Below, one piece after another: positions 1-5,190 of a stretch of DNA of 6,541 nucleotides; positions within the stretch are counted from its first letter, which is position 1; each line of letters begins with the position of its first letter. Position numbers and translations under genes: made by a program. Source of the stretch: Aquificaceae bacterium (GTDB taxonomy: Bacteria > Aquificota > Aquificia > Aquificales > Aquificaceae); the NCBI GenBank assembly GCA_015490215.1, contig WFYH01000212.1:1-6541 (forward strand). The letters are read 5' to 3'. The notes under the pieces were generated by a model. The model was given only the letters and a program-made list of their open reading frames with translations. It was not told the origin of the DNA and ran no database searches.

Positions 1-29
1 CTCTTGACACCAACCCTTTGAGGAAATAG
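1..29 (+). other. Possible 3' tail of an upstream gene
   Basis: The window opens just upstream of ilvN. Two forward frames close here: frame 3 reads LDTNPLRK and stops at TAG 27-29, and frame 1 reads LLTPTL and stops at TGA 19-21. Either could be the last codons of an upstream gene. The partner gene ilvB (catalytic acetolactate synthase subunit) often precedes ilvN, but these few residues cannot identify it. A TTGACA hexamer at 4-9 resembles a -35 box, but the 17-base-spaced partner TAGGCT (27-32) is a poor -10, so I do not call a promoter. Confidence 0.3.
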
Positions 30-41
30 GCTATTTAAGTC

Positions 42-608
42 ATGAGTATTCAGGAGCTGAGCGTTTCAAAGTCGCCCAAGCTTAGGCAAACCAGAAAGGG
101 ACAGGTAAGGAAGCACATCATCAATGTTAAGGTCAGAAACGAGATCGGGGTTCTCGCCAGAATAGCTACCCTGATAGCTGGCAAGGGCTATAACATAGAA
201 AGCCTTTCGGTGGGTGAAACCCACGAACCGGGCGTATCCAGAATGACTATAGAGGTGATAGGGGATGACATAGTTATAGATCAGGTAGTAAAACAGCTCA
301 GAAAGCTAATTGACACCCTCAAGGTAAGGGACATCACGGACGTTCCCCATGTGGAAAGAGAGCTTGTTCTGATAAAAGTTCACACGCCTACCGCAAGGGC
401 AAGGGATGAGGTTCTCAGAATAGCAGAGATATTCAGGGGCAAGATAGTGGATGTTTCCCCTGAGACATACACCCTTGAGGTAACTGGGGATGAAGATAAG
501 ATAAACGCTATCGTTGAGCTGCTTAAACCCTTTGGTATAAAGGAAATGGCAAGGACGGGCAAAGTGGCTATGAAGAGGGAGATGTTCGTAGAAGACAGCG
601 GGGATTAA
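42..608 (+). CDS. ilvN: Acetolactate synthase small (regulatory) subunit IlvN/IlvH
   Basis: This is the regulatory subunit of acetohydroxyacid synthase, the cytoplasmic enzyme that makes acetolactate or acetohydroxybutyrate in the first common step of valine, leucine and isoleucine synthesis. In this family it activates the catalytic subunit and carries the site for branched-chain amino acid feedback. An N-terminal ACT domain spans residues ~25-97, with the family signature [20 protein letters not shown] starting at residue 33. The C-terminal ALS small-subunit domain covers ~104-180 and includes [20 protein letters not shown] (133-152) and the [10 protein letters not shown] end motif. At 188 aa it is ~25 aa longer than E. 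coli IlvH, mainly through a basic N-terminal extension of ~22 residues. ATG 42 is the first start after an in-frame TAA at 36-38; purine-rich GAGGAAATAGG (20-30) lies upstream at a rather long spacing. All 15 Arg codons are AGA/AGG. The family assignment is secure. Confidence 0.96.
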   Translation: MSIQELSVSKSPKLRQTRKGQVRKHIINVKVRNEIGVLARIATLIAGKGYNIESLSVGETHEPGVSRMTIEVIGDDIVIDQVVKQLRKLIDTLKVRDITDVPHVERELVLIKVHTPTARARDEVLRIAEIFRGKIVDVSPETYTLEVTGDEDKINAIVELLKPFGIKEMARTGKVAMKREMFVEDSGD

Positions 609-611
609 ATA

Positions 612-643
612 CCCCTTTTTAATGATAGACTTAAATAAAGGGG
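612..643 (+). promoter_or_regulatory. Inverted repeat between ilvN and the GTPase module
   Basis: CCCCTTT (612-618) pairs perfectly with AAAGGGG (637-643). An inner TTAA/TTAA pair (619-622 with 631-634) can extend the stem past a two-base bulge, leaving an 8-base loop. No U-tract follows, so it is not a standard intrinsic terminator. The 3' arm overlaps the ribosome binding site of the next gene (AGGGGGAG, 639-646), so the hairpin could mask that site or set relative expression after ilvN. A chance match of a G-rich ribosome site with a C-run is also possible. Confidence 0.4.
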
Positions 644-655
644 GAGAGAAGATAG

Positions 656-1372
656 ATGGTTGAGGTGCCAAGGCTCTCTTCTCTTGCAGGAGAGTTGCTC
701 AGATTCTTTGCCTTTTCCTCCTTCATACTGGGGATCCTCTTAGCTGGGGTTCTGATGTATTTCGGTAAGCTGAGCCCCCACGTAGCTGCAGGAATAGGTT
801 TCGCCATAGCCATATTTTGGATGCTCTTTAATATCCTCTGGACCAAGGGGAAGATAGAGGAACTGTTCGGAAAGCTCATCTACGTTATAGACATTATGGA
901 GGAAAGGGAAGAAAAGCCTGTGGTCCCTATACCCATACACGAGGAGATCCTCGGTGTGGTTCAAAGCATAAAGGAGCTGGTGGAGACCTTTGAAGAGAGA
1001 TACAAAAGGGAAATCACAGAGCTTCAAGATCAGATAGATTCCATATCCGAGAAGGCTTCGGGTATACTCGTAAGCTTGGAAAAGGCGCAAGAGGGCTTTA
1101 TAGACGTTGAATTCCCCTCAGGACTTGATCCCGTCGGAGCCTTGGGACAGTCAATACAGCATACCTTTGACATATACAAGGAAAAGCTCTTTAGAATTCA
1201 GAAAAACCTCACCGAGTGCGGAAAGGTTTTGGAAAACATAATCTCCGCCATAGAAAAGGAAGACGGTAAAATAGATCTTAACAAGCTGCAGGAGGGGATA
1301 AAGGAGTTGCAGAGATTGCATGCGGATATAAGTGCAGATATAAACTTCTTCAAGGAATCTCAAGGAGGGTAA
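656..1372 (+). CDS. Two-helix membrane protein with HAMP-like/coiled-coil cytoplasmic region
   Basis: I do not recognise this 238-aa protein as a named family. Two hydrophobic helices (~14-36 and ~43-63) are joined by only about six residues, and the basic TKGK follows helix 2. This predicts an N-in/C-in hairpin anchor with essentially no extracytoplasmic sensor. After a charged, proline-containing linker (PVVPIPI, 88-94) the rest is hydrophilic and heptad-like (~96-235). The stretch from ~133 to 180, containing GFID, SGLDPVGALGQSI and a long helix, resembles the second half of a HAMP domain (the usual DEIGxLxxxxNxM pattern). A weaker echo lies at ~194-232. No kinase, cyclase or methyl-accepting tip is present. 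The start ATG is served by AGGGGGAG (639-646). It heads a four-gene operon with roadblock, DUF4388 and GTPase genes, so a membrane anchor or signal-relay role for the GTPase switch is inferred. Confidence 0.85.
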   Translation: MVEVPRLSSLAGELLRFFAFSSFILGILLAGVLMYFGKLSPHVAAGIGFAIAIFWMLFNILWTKGKIEELFGKLIYVIDIMEEREEKPVVPIPIHEEILGVVQSIKELVETFEERYKREITELQDQIDSISEKASGILVSLEKAQEGFIDVEFPSGLDPVGALGQSIQHTFDIYKEKLFRIQKNLTECGKVLENIISAIEKEDGKIDLNKLQEGIKELQRLHADISADINFFKESQGG

Positions 1373-1378
1373 AAGGAA

Positions 1379-1735
1379 ATGGACAGGTATGAAAGTATCC
1401 TGCAGGAGCTTATCAAGAGTTCCGGACTTGAAGGTGCAGTTCTGGTAAGTGCGGACGGACTTCCCATCTCTTCGGTGCTCAAACCCGGAATAGAGGAGGA
1501 CAGGGTTGCTGCCATGAGCGCAGCAATTCTCTCCCTCGGAGAGAGGGTCTCGGAGGAACTTCAGAAGGGTCTTCTTGAGCAGATAACCATAAAGGGAGAG
1601 GGTGGATACATAGTTCTGACGGGTATAGGACAGGATGCAGTTCTTACGGTTCTTGCAAGCAACACCGCAAAGCTGGGTCTGCTTCTTATGGAAATAAAGA
1701 AGGCTCAGCAGCAACTCAAAGAGGCTATAGGGTAA
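1379..1735 (+). CDS. Roadblock/LC7 domain protein (MglB-like)
   Basis: This single-domain roadblock/LC7 protein has 118 aa. The hallmarks are GLEGAVLVSADGLPISSVL (16-34), the EEDRVAAMSAAILSLGERV helix (39-57), the central strand pair around ITIKGEGGYIVLTGIG, and the closing AKLGLLLMEIKKAQQQL helix (97-113). Family members dimerise and bind small Ras-like GTPases; MglB acts as the GTPase-activating protein of MglA. A cognate GTPase lies two genes downstream, so this protein is probably its GAP or scaffold. It starts six bases after the membrane gene. Its ribosome site AAGGAGGG (1362-1369) sits in the last codons of that gene, implying translational linkage. Soluble and cytoplasmic; no signal peptide or membrane segment. 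Confidence 0.93.
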   Translation: MDRYESILQELIKSSGLEGAVLVSADGLPISSVLKPGIEEDRVAAMSAAILSLGERVSEELQKGLLEQITIKGEGGYIVLTGIGQDAVLTVLASNTAKLGLLLMEIKKAQQQLKEAIG

Positions 1736-1741
1736 ACTTTC

Positions 1742-2434
1742 ATGGCTCTAACCGGAGATCTTTCCACCTTCAGTTTCGCCGATATACTCCAAGTTCTTGC
1801 CAAGGATAAAAAGAGCGGTGTCCTCTTAGTTGAGTGGAAGGACATGATAGTTGCCTACTACATAAAAGACGGAGAGGTTGTCTTTGCCAGACCTGTGGAC
1901 AAGGTATTCCGCGTCTACACGGACAGAAACTTTGATCAGCTGATAAACAAGCTCCGCATAAGAAGGGAAGACATCCACAAAGCCATAGAACGCTTCTTCC
2001 TCCCGCGCCTCGGTATGAAGGAGGGGATATTCTCTTTCACTCCCGGGTTTATAAAGTATGAAAGCGACGTGCCGGTCTACTACCCGGTGGAAGAGCTTAT
2101 AATGAGAGCTTCACGTCACCTGACCGAAGAAGAAGTAGAGAGGAAAATCTCCGACGAGCTTTTGGTATTTGAAAAAGCCCCCGATGCAGACGTCAAAGCT
2201 GGCAGGGTAAAGCTCACCGAGGAAGAAAAAAAGGTTCTCTCCCTTGTGGACGGCTCAAGAACCGTGGAAGAGATAAGAAAGGAGTCGGGTCTTGACAGGC
2301 TCACCGTTGACAGAGCACTTTACGGGCTCCTTGCCGCCGGAATAATCCGCAGAAAGAGAAAGGAAAGGATGCAAAGACCTTCTATAACCCTTGATCTGCT
2401 AGCAAAGATTATAGAGAAGATAAAGCAACTCTAA
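1742..2434 (+). CDS. DUF4388 (PATAN-type) protein with winged-helix-like C-terminus
   Basis: The N-terminus (MALTGDLSTFSFADILQVLA, then SGVLLVEW, then the YYIKDGEVVFAR hairpin ending at residue 50) is the DUF4388 pattern. That domain is found in bacterial signalling proteins and is related to the PATAN domain of cyanobacterial PatA. A helical middle follows, with GMKEGIFSFTPG (91-102) and YYPVEELIMRASRH (113-126). Residues ~157-206, including LTEEEKKVLSLVDGSRTVEE and LYGLLAAGII, look like a winged helix of the kind often attached to this domain. A basic KRKERMQR stretch and an amphipathic tail (214-230) finish the 230-aa protein. It lies between the roadblock and GTPase genes (gaps of 6 and 9 bases), so it probably acts with them; whether it binds DNA or protein is unknown. 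The ribosome site is weak (AGGG, 1729-1732). Six of about 21 Arg codons are CGN, against none of 15 in ilvN. Confidence 0.88.
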   Translation: MALTGDLSTFSFADILQVLAKDKKSGVLLVEWKDMIVAYYIKDGEVVFARPVDKVFRVYTDRNFDQLINKLRIRREDIHKAIERFFLPRLGMKEGIFSFTPGFIKYESDVPVYYPVEELIMRASRHLTEEEVERKISDELLVFEKAPDADVKAGRVKLTEEEKKVLSLVDGSRTVEEIRKESGLDRLTVDRALYGLLAAGIIRRKRKERMQRPSITLDLLAKIIEKIKQL

Positions 2435-2443
2435 GGGGGCGGA

Positions 2444-2992
2444 ATGAAGGAAATAAAAAAGATAAAGATAGTTATCGCTGGTCCCTTTGCGGCGGGAAAG
2501 ACCCAGTTCATAAACACCGTAAGCGAGATAAAGACCGTATCCACCGAGAGGAAAACCTCTTCATCAGCGGAAAAAGGGGTAAAGGACTATACCACAGTAG
2601 CTATGGATTTCGGGAAGATCCGCATAGATGACGAGCACGAGCTTTACCTCTTCGGAACACCGGGGCAGTCCAGATTTGATTTCATGTGGGAGATACTCGG
2701 AGAGGGCGCCCTTGGAATAATCGTTCTCGTAGACAGCACCGATCCTAAGACCTTCCACGAGGCAAGGAGGATAATAAACTTCTTTCAGTCCCGCTTTCCC
2801 GTTCCCATAGTGGTAGGTGCAAACAAGCAGGATCTGCCCAACGCTTGGTCTGCAGAAGACGTAGCCTCCGCCCTTGATATATCCGAGGATGAGGGTATAC
2901 CGGTGATACCCTTATCCGCAAAAAATAAAGAAGATGTTAAGAAGGTTCTTCTTACCCTCTTGGAGATAATAAAGACCACCCTTCAGTCGTGA
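2444..2992 (+). CDS. Small Ras-like GTPase (COG2229/MglA-like)
   Basis: This 182-aa single-domain small GTPase has a P-loop GPFAAGKT (13-20), a switch I region with candidate Thr50/Thr51 (KDYTTVAMDFG), G3 GTPGQ (71-75) with the position of the catalytic glutamine of Ras-like proteins occupied by Gln75, G4 NKQD (127-130) and G5 SAK (158-160). G3 lacks the usual Asp (LFGTPGQ instead of DxxG). This is normal for the bacterial COG2229 group and matches the TVPGQ of MglA, so it is not evidence of inactivity. Such GTPases switch between GDP and GTP states to control polarity, motility or signalling with roadblock partners. The strong ribosome site AAGGGGG (2433-2439) overlaps the stop of the DUF4388 gene. 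It is the last gene of the four-gene module. There is no lipidation motif or membrane segment, so membrane contact would come through the first gene's product. Confidence 0.94.
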   Translation: MKEIKKIKIVIAGPFAAGKTQFINTVSEIKTVSTERKTSSSAEKGVKDYTTVAMDFGKIRIDDEHELYLFGTPGQSRFDFMWEILGEGALGIIVLVDSTDPKTFHEARRIINFFQSRFPVPIVVGANKQDLPNAWSAEDVASALDISEDEGIPVIPLSAKNKEDVKKVLLTLLEIIKTTLQS

Positions 2993-3011
2993 GCCAAACT
3001 CCCGCCTGTGC

Positions 3012-3017
3012 TAATAT
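3012..3017 (+). promoter_or_regulatory. Candidate -10 box (TAATAT) upstream of the MFS gene
   Basis: TAATAT lies exactly 12 bases before ATG 3030 in a gap with no Shine-Dalgarno-like sequence. If used as a -10 element, transcription would begin about 5-7 bases before the ATG, giving a near-leaderless mRNA. No convincing -35 box is seen 16-18 bases upstream. The AI-2E gene shows the same 12-base geometry at 5173-5178. Confidence 0.3.
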
Positions 3018-3029
3018 AGATTGGCGCTT

Positions 3030-4193
3030 ATGTTCACACCCCAAGAGAGAAAAACCCTTGCGGGCATCACCTTTGCGGTGGTAGCCCGTATGCTCGGACT
3101 CTTCCTTCTGCTACCCGTTCTTGCTCCCTACGTGAAAAGCCTTGAAGGAAGCACCCATCTCCTTACCGGGATAGCAATGGGCATATACGGTCTCACTCAA
3201 GCCCTTCTTCAGATACCCTTCGGTTACCTGTCGGATAAGATAGGAAGGAAACCCGTAATAACCTTCGGTTTTATCGCTTACATACTTGGAAGTTTGCTCG
3301 CAGCGGTAGCGGGAAATGTCTGGACCATGATAGGGGCAAGGCTTCTTCAGGGGGCTGGGGCGATATCCTCTGCGGCGGTTTCCTTGGCTGCGGATCTCAT
3401 AAGGGAGGAGGTAAGGACCAAAGCCTTCGCCCATATAGGAGCTTCGGTGGGGCTTTCTTTTGCCTTCAGCATAACCGTTGCTCCCATCCTTGCGGGTAAG
3501 TTTGGGGTTCCCTTTATCTTCCTTCTTACCGCCGTTCTTTCTACACTTGCCATGCTCTACATACTCCTTTTTATAAAGGAGCCCAAAAAGCACCATAAGG
3601 AGATAGAACCTTCCCTTTCCCACATGGGTGAAATCTTCAAAAGCACAGGACACAATATGCTTAACCTTTCGGTAGCCCTCCTTCATATGCTCTTGGTATC
3701 CATATTCACGGTTATCCCCATTGAGCTTATACACACCCACCACATGCCCAAATCCGACCATTGGAAGATATACCTTCCCGTAATCTTGGTATCGGTAGCG
3801 GTGATGGTTCCTTCAACTATTGTTGCGGAGAAAAAGGGCAAGATAAAGGAGGTTTACCTCTTGGGTATAGCCCTCATAGGTGCAGGATACGCTCTGGGGT
3901 TGCTGGTCCACAGCTTTTGGGGGCTTGTAGGCTTTCTGCTCCTATACTTTGTGGGTTTTCACTTCCTTGAACCTATCCTTCCATCCCTGCTTACCAAGAT
4001 AACCCACAGGGATATAAGGGGGCTTGCGGTTGGCGTTTACAATACATCCCAGTTTATAGGAGCCTTTGTGGGAGGAGCCTTGGGAGGTATTTTTCTGAAA
4101 GCAGGTGTCTCCTATCTATTTGTCGCAGGTTTGGTCCTCAGCTTGATTTGGTTTACGATGACATACCTATGGCTGAAAGGACAAACTCTTTAA
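3030..4193 (+). CDS. MFS transporter, YajR-like
   Basis: This 387-aa major facilitator protein of the inner membrane is predicted to have 12 helices. The first hydrophobic span follows TPQERKTLAG, motif A is GYLSDKIGRKP (65-75) between helices 2 and 3, a polar central loop lies near 184-206 (EPKKHHKEIEPSLSHMGEIF), and the conserved late motifs are LEPILPSL (313-320) and GVYNTSQFIGAFVGG (335-349). These strings, and the ARMLGLFLLLPVL start, match the E. coli YajR pattern closely. YajR's cytoplasmic C-terminal YAM domain is absent: the protein ends right after helix 12. The substrate is unknown; drug/H+ antiport is the usual family guess. ATG 3030 is preferred because MFTPQERK aligns with the YajR start (MTPGERR). 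TTG 3021 would add only MAL. Neither has a Shine-Dalgarno site. The 3' end overlaps lpxK on the other strand by 41 bases. Confidence 0.92.
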   Translation: MFTPQERKTLAGITFAVVARMLGLFLLLPVLAPYVKSLEGSTHLLTGIAMGIYGLTQALLQIPFGYLSDKIGRKPVITFGFIAYILGSLLAAVAGNVWTMIGARLLQGAGAISSAAVSLAADLIREEVRTKAFAHIGASVGLSFAFSITVAPILAGKFGVPFIFLLTAVLSTLAMLYILLFIKEPKKHHKEIEPSLSHMGEIFKSTGHNMLNLSVALLHMLLVSIFTVIPIELIHTHHMPKSDHWKIYLPVILVSVAVMVPSTIVAEKKGKIKEVYLLGIALIGAGYALGLLVHSFWGLVGFLLLYFVGFHFLEPILPSLLTKITHRDIRGLAVGVYNTSQFIGAFVGGALGGIFLKAGVSYLFVAGLVLSLIWFTMTYLWLKGQTL

Positions 4194-5112
4194 GCCCTTC
4201 CACCTCAAGGTGGAAGTCAAGGGCAAAGACGTTATCGTAGGACGGCAGCTTTACCATATCCTTGAGGGTGGTTATGTAGATTTCCCCTTTTTTCGGTCTA
4301 AAGTCCCTGTAGTGGTGGTGGTCGGGAAAGGACAGGGTATTTTTCAGGGCAAAACCTAAGCGTTTTAAGGTTGCGAAAAATTGTTCGTTGCTTCCCAGAC
4401 CCGCAAAGGCTATTATCTCTTTCCCCTTCAGTTTTTCTAAAGGTATCTCTGCAAATGTTCGGTCTTTGAGATGCCAGTTTCTGCGAAACATTTTAAAGAT
4501 CCTTTTATCTCCGAAGGAAAAGGAAAAAGGTTCAAGATCTTGGTAAGAAAGGACGATCGCATCCGCCCTTTTGAGGGAGCTGAGGGGCTCCCTGAGCAAA
4601 CCCGCAGGCAGGAGCCTATCCGATAGATCTCTTTTCCTTAAAAGGACTATATCAAGATCTCTTTTTAACCTCCTGTGCTGAAACCCGTCGTCAAGGAGTA
4701 TAAGTTCCGCCTTCAGATCTCTGACTGCCCTTAGGGCTCCCTCGTATCTGTCTTCGGAGACGACAACGGAAACTCCTTTAAGGAGTTTGGCAAGCATGAA
4801 AGCTTCATCACCGGCTTCGGAGTGACCGACAAGGGGACCTTCCCCTTCCGATACGATAAGTGTTCCCTTTGTAGACCTTTTGTATCCCCTCAGCAAAATG
4901 CAAAGGTGCACCTTTCCCGAAAGCTCACCTGCTAAAAATCTCACAAGGGAGGTCTTACCTGTCCCTCCTGCGGAGAGGTTTCCTACCGACACTACGGGAA
5001 CGGGCACACCGTAGGTTTTTAAAAAACCTCTATCGTATAGATAATTCCTTAGGGCTACCGCACTCCCATAGAGATAGCTGAAGGGTAGAAGAAAAGGTCG
5101 GATTTTTATCAA
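4153..5112 (-). CDS. lpxK: Tetraacyldisaccharide 4'-kinase LpxK
   Basis: LpxK transfers phosphate from ATP to the 4' position of the tetraacyl-disaccharide-1-phosphate lipid A precursor, making lipid IVA at the inner face of the inner membrane. This implies a Gram-negative envelope with lipid A. Counting from TTG 5112 (319 aa), the N-terminal hydrophobic, membrane-associating stretch PFLLPFSYLYG is followed by PVVSVGNLSAGGTGKTS with its P-loop at 49-54. GDE (101-103, Asp102) and FPDH (262-265, His265) correspond to the catalytic Asp/His pair described for Aquifex LpxK, and LDDGFQHR (140-147) to the metal-binding aspartates. Length is normal. TTG 5112 is preferred: AAGG (5124-5121) sits 8 bases upstream, and the N-terminus matches my recollection of the Aquifex protein. 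GTG 5121 would add three residues but overlaps that ribosome site. Divergent from the AI-2E gene; 3' end overlaps the MFS gene. Confidence 0.95.
   Translation of the reverse strand: MIKIRPFLLPFSYLYGSAVALRNYLYDRGFLKTYGVPVPVVSVGNLSAGGTGKTSLVRFLAGELSGKVHLCILLRGYKRSTKGTLIVSEGEGPLVGHSEAGDEAFMLAKLLKGVSVVVSEDRYEGALRAVRDLKAELILLDDGFQHRRLKRDLDIVLLRKRDLSDRLLPAGLLREPLSSLKRADAIVLSYQDLEPFSFSFGDKRIFKMFRRNWHLKDRTFAEIPLEKLKGKEIIAFAGLGSNEQFFATLKRLGFALKNTLSFPDHHHYRDFRPKKGEIYITTLKDMVKLPSYDNVFALDFHLEVEGLKEFVLSAIGMSS
4197..4216 (+). terminator. Perfect 8-bp hairpin just after the MFS stop codon
   Basis: CTTCCACC (4197-4204), loop TCAA, GGTGGAAG (4209-4216) forms a perfect 8-bp stem starting four bases after the TAA that ends the MFS gene. 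An alternative 6-bp pairing, GCCCTT (4194-4199) with AAGGGC (4219-4224), overlaps it. No T-run follows on either strand, so it is not a classical intrinsic terminator. It could act as a 3'-end barrier or pause site for the MFS transcript. It also lies inside the lpxK coding region, where it encodes the LEVEG part of the C-terminus. Confidence 0.4.
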
Positions 5113-5190
5113 ACTTACCACCTTCCCAATCTTACTGCAAAGGATGGATATCGGTCCCCTTTCTTTGACCCTTAAAATTGTTTATACCTC
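5113..5190. promoter_or_regulatory. Divergent intergenic region lpxK / AI-2E gene
   Basis: This 78-base gap (69 if lpxK starts at GTG 5121) must hold the promoters of both divergent genes, unless transcription reads in from outside. On the minus strand it contains the lpxK ribosome site GGGAAGG (5127-5121). On the plus strand the best -10-like hexamer is TAAAAT (5173-5178), five of six matches to TATAAT, exactly 12 bases before ATG 5191. The -35 region around 5150 is poor. No Shine-Dalgarno site precedes ATG 5191. No clear operator repeat is visible. Confidence 0.4.

Noticed and set aside
4..32. TTGACA and TAGGCT with a 17-base spacer as an ilvN promoter
   Set aside because: The -10 part matches only three of six positions and the region may be the end of an upstream coding sequence, so the -35 match alone is not enough.
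1529..1543. Inverted repeat CTCTCC-CTC-GGAGAG in the roadblock gene
   Set aside because: It is short, internal to conserved coding sequence, with no T-run and no gene boundary nearby; probably chance.
1151..1714. Long minus-strand open frame (187 codons) across the membrane-protein and roadblock genes
   Set aside because: It is an antisense shadow of two well-supported genes, and its translation shows no recognisable domain.
3111..3761. Long minus-strand open frame (216 codons) within the MFS gene
   Set aside because: It lies entirely antisense to a strongly supported transporter, has a low-complexity charged composition and shows no family signature.
5165..5188. TTGACC and TATACC upstream of the AI-2E gene as a sigma-70 promoter
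   Set aside because: The spacing is only 12 bases, too short for a functional -35/-10 pair.
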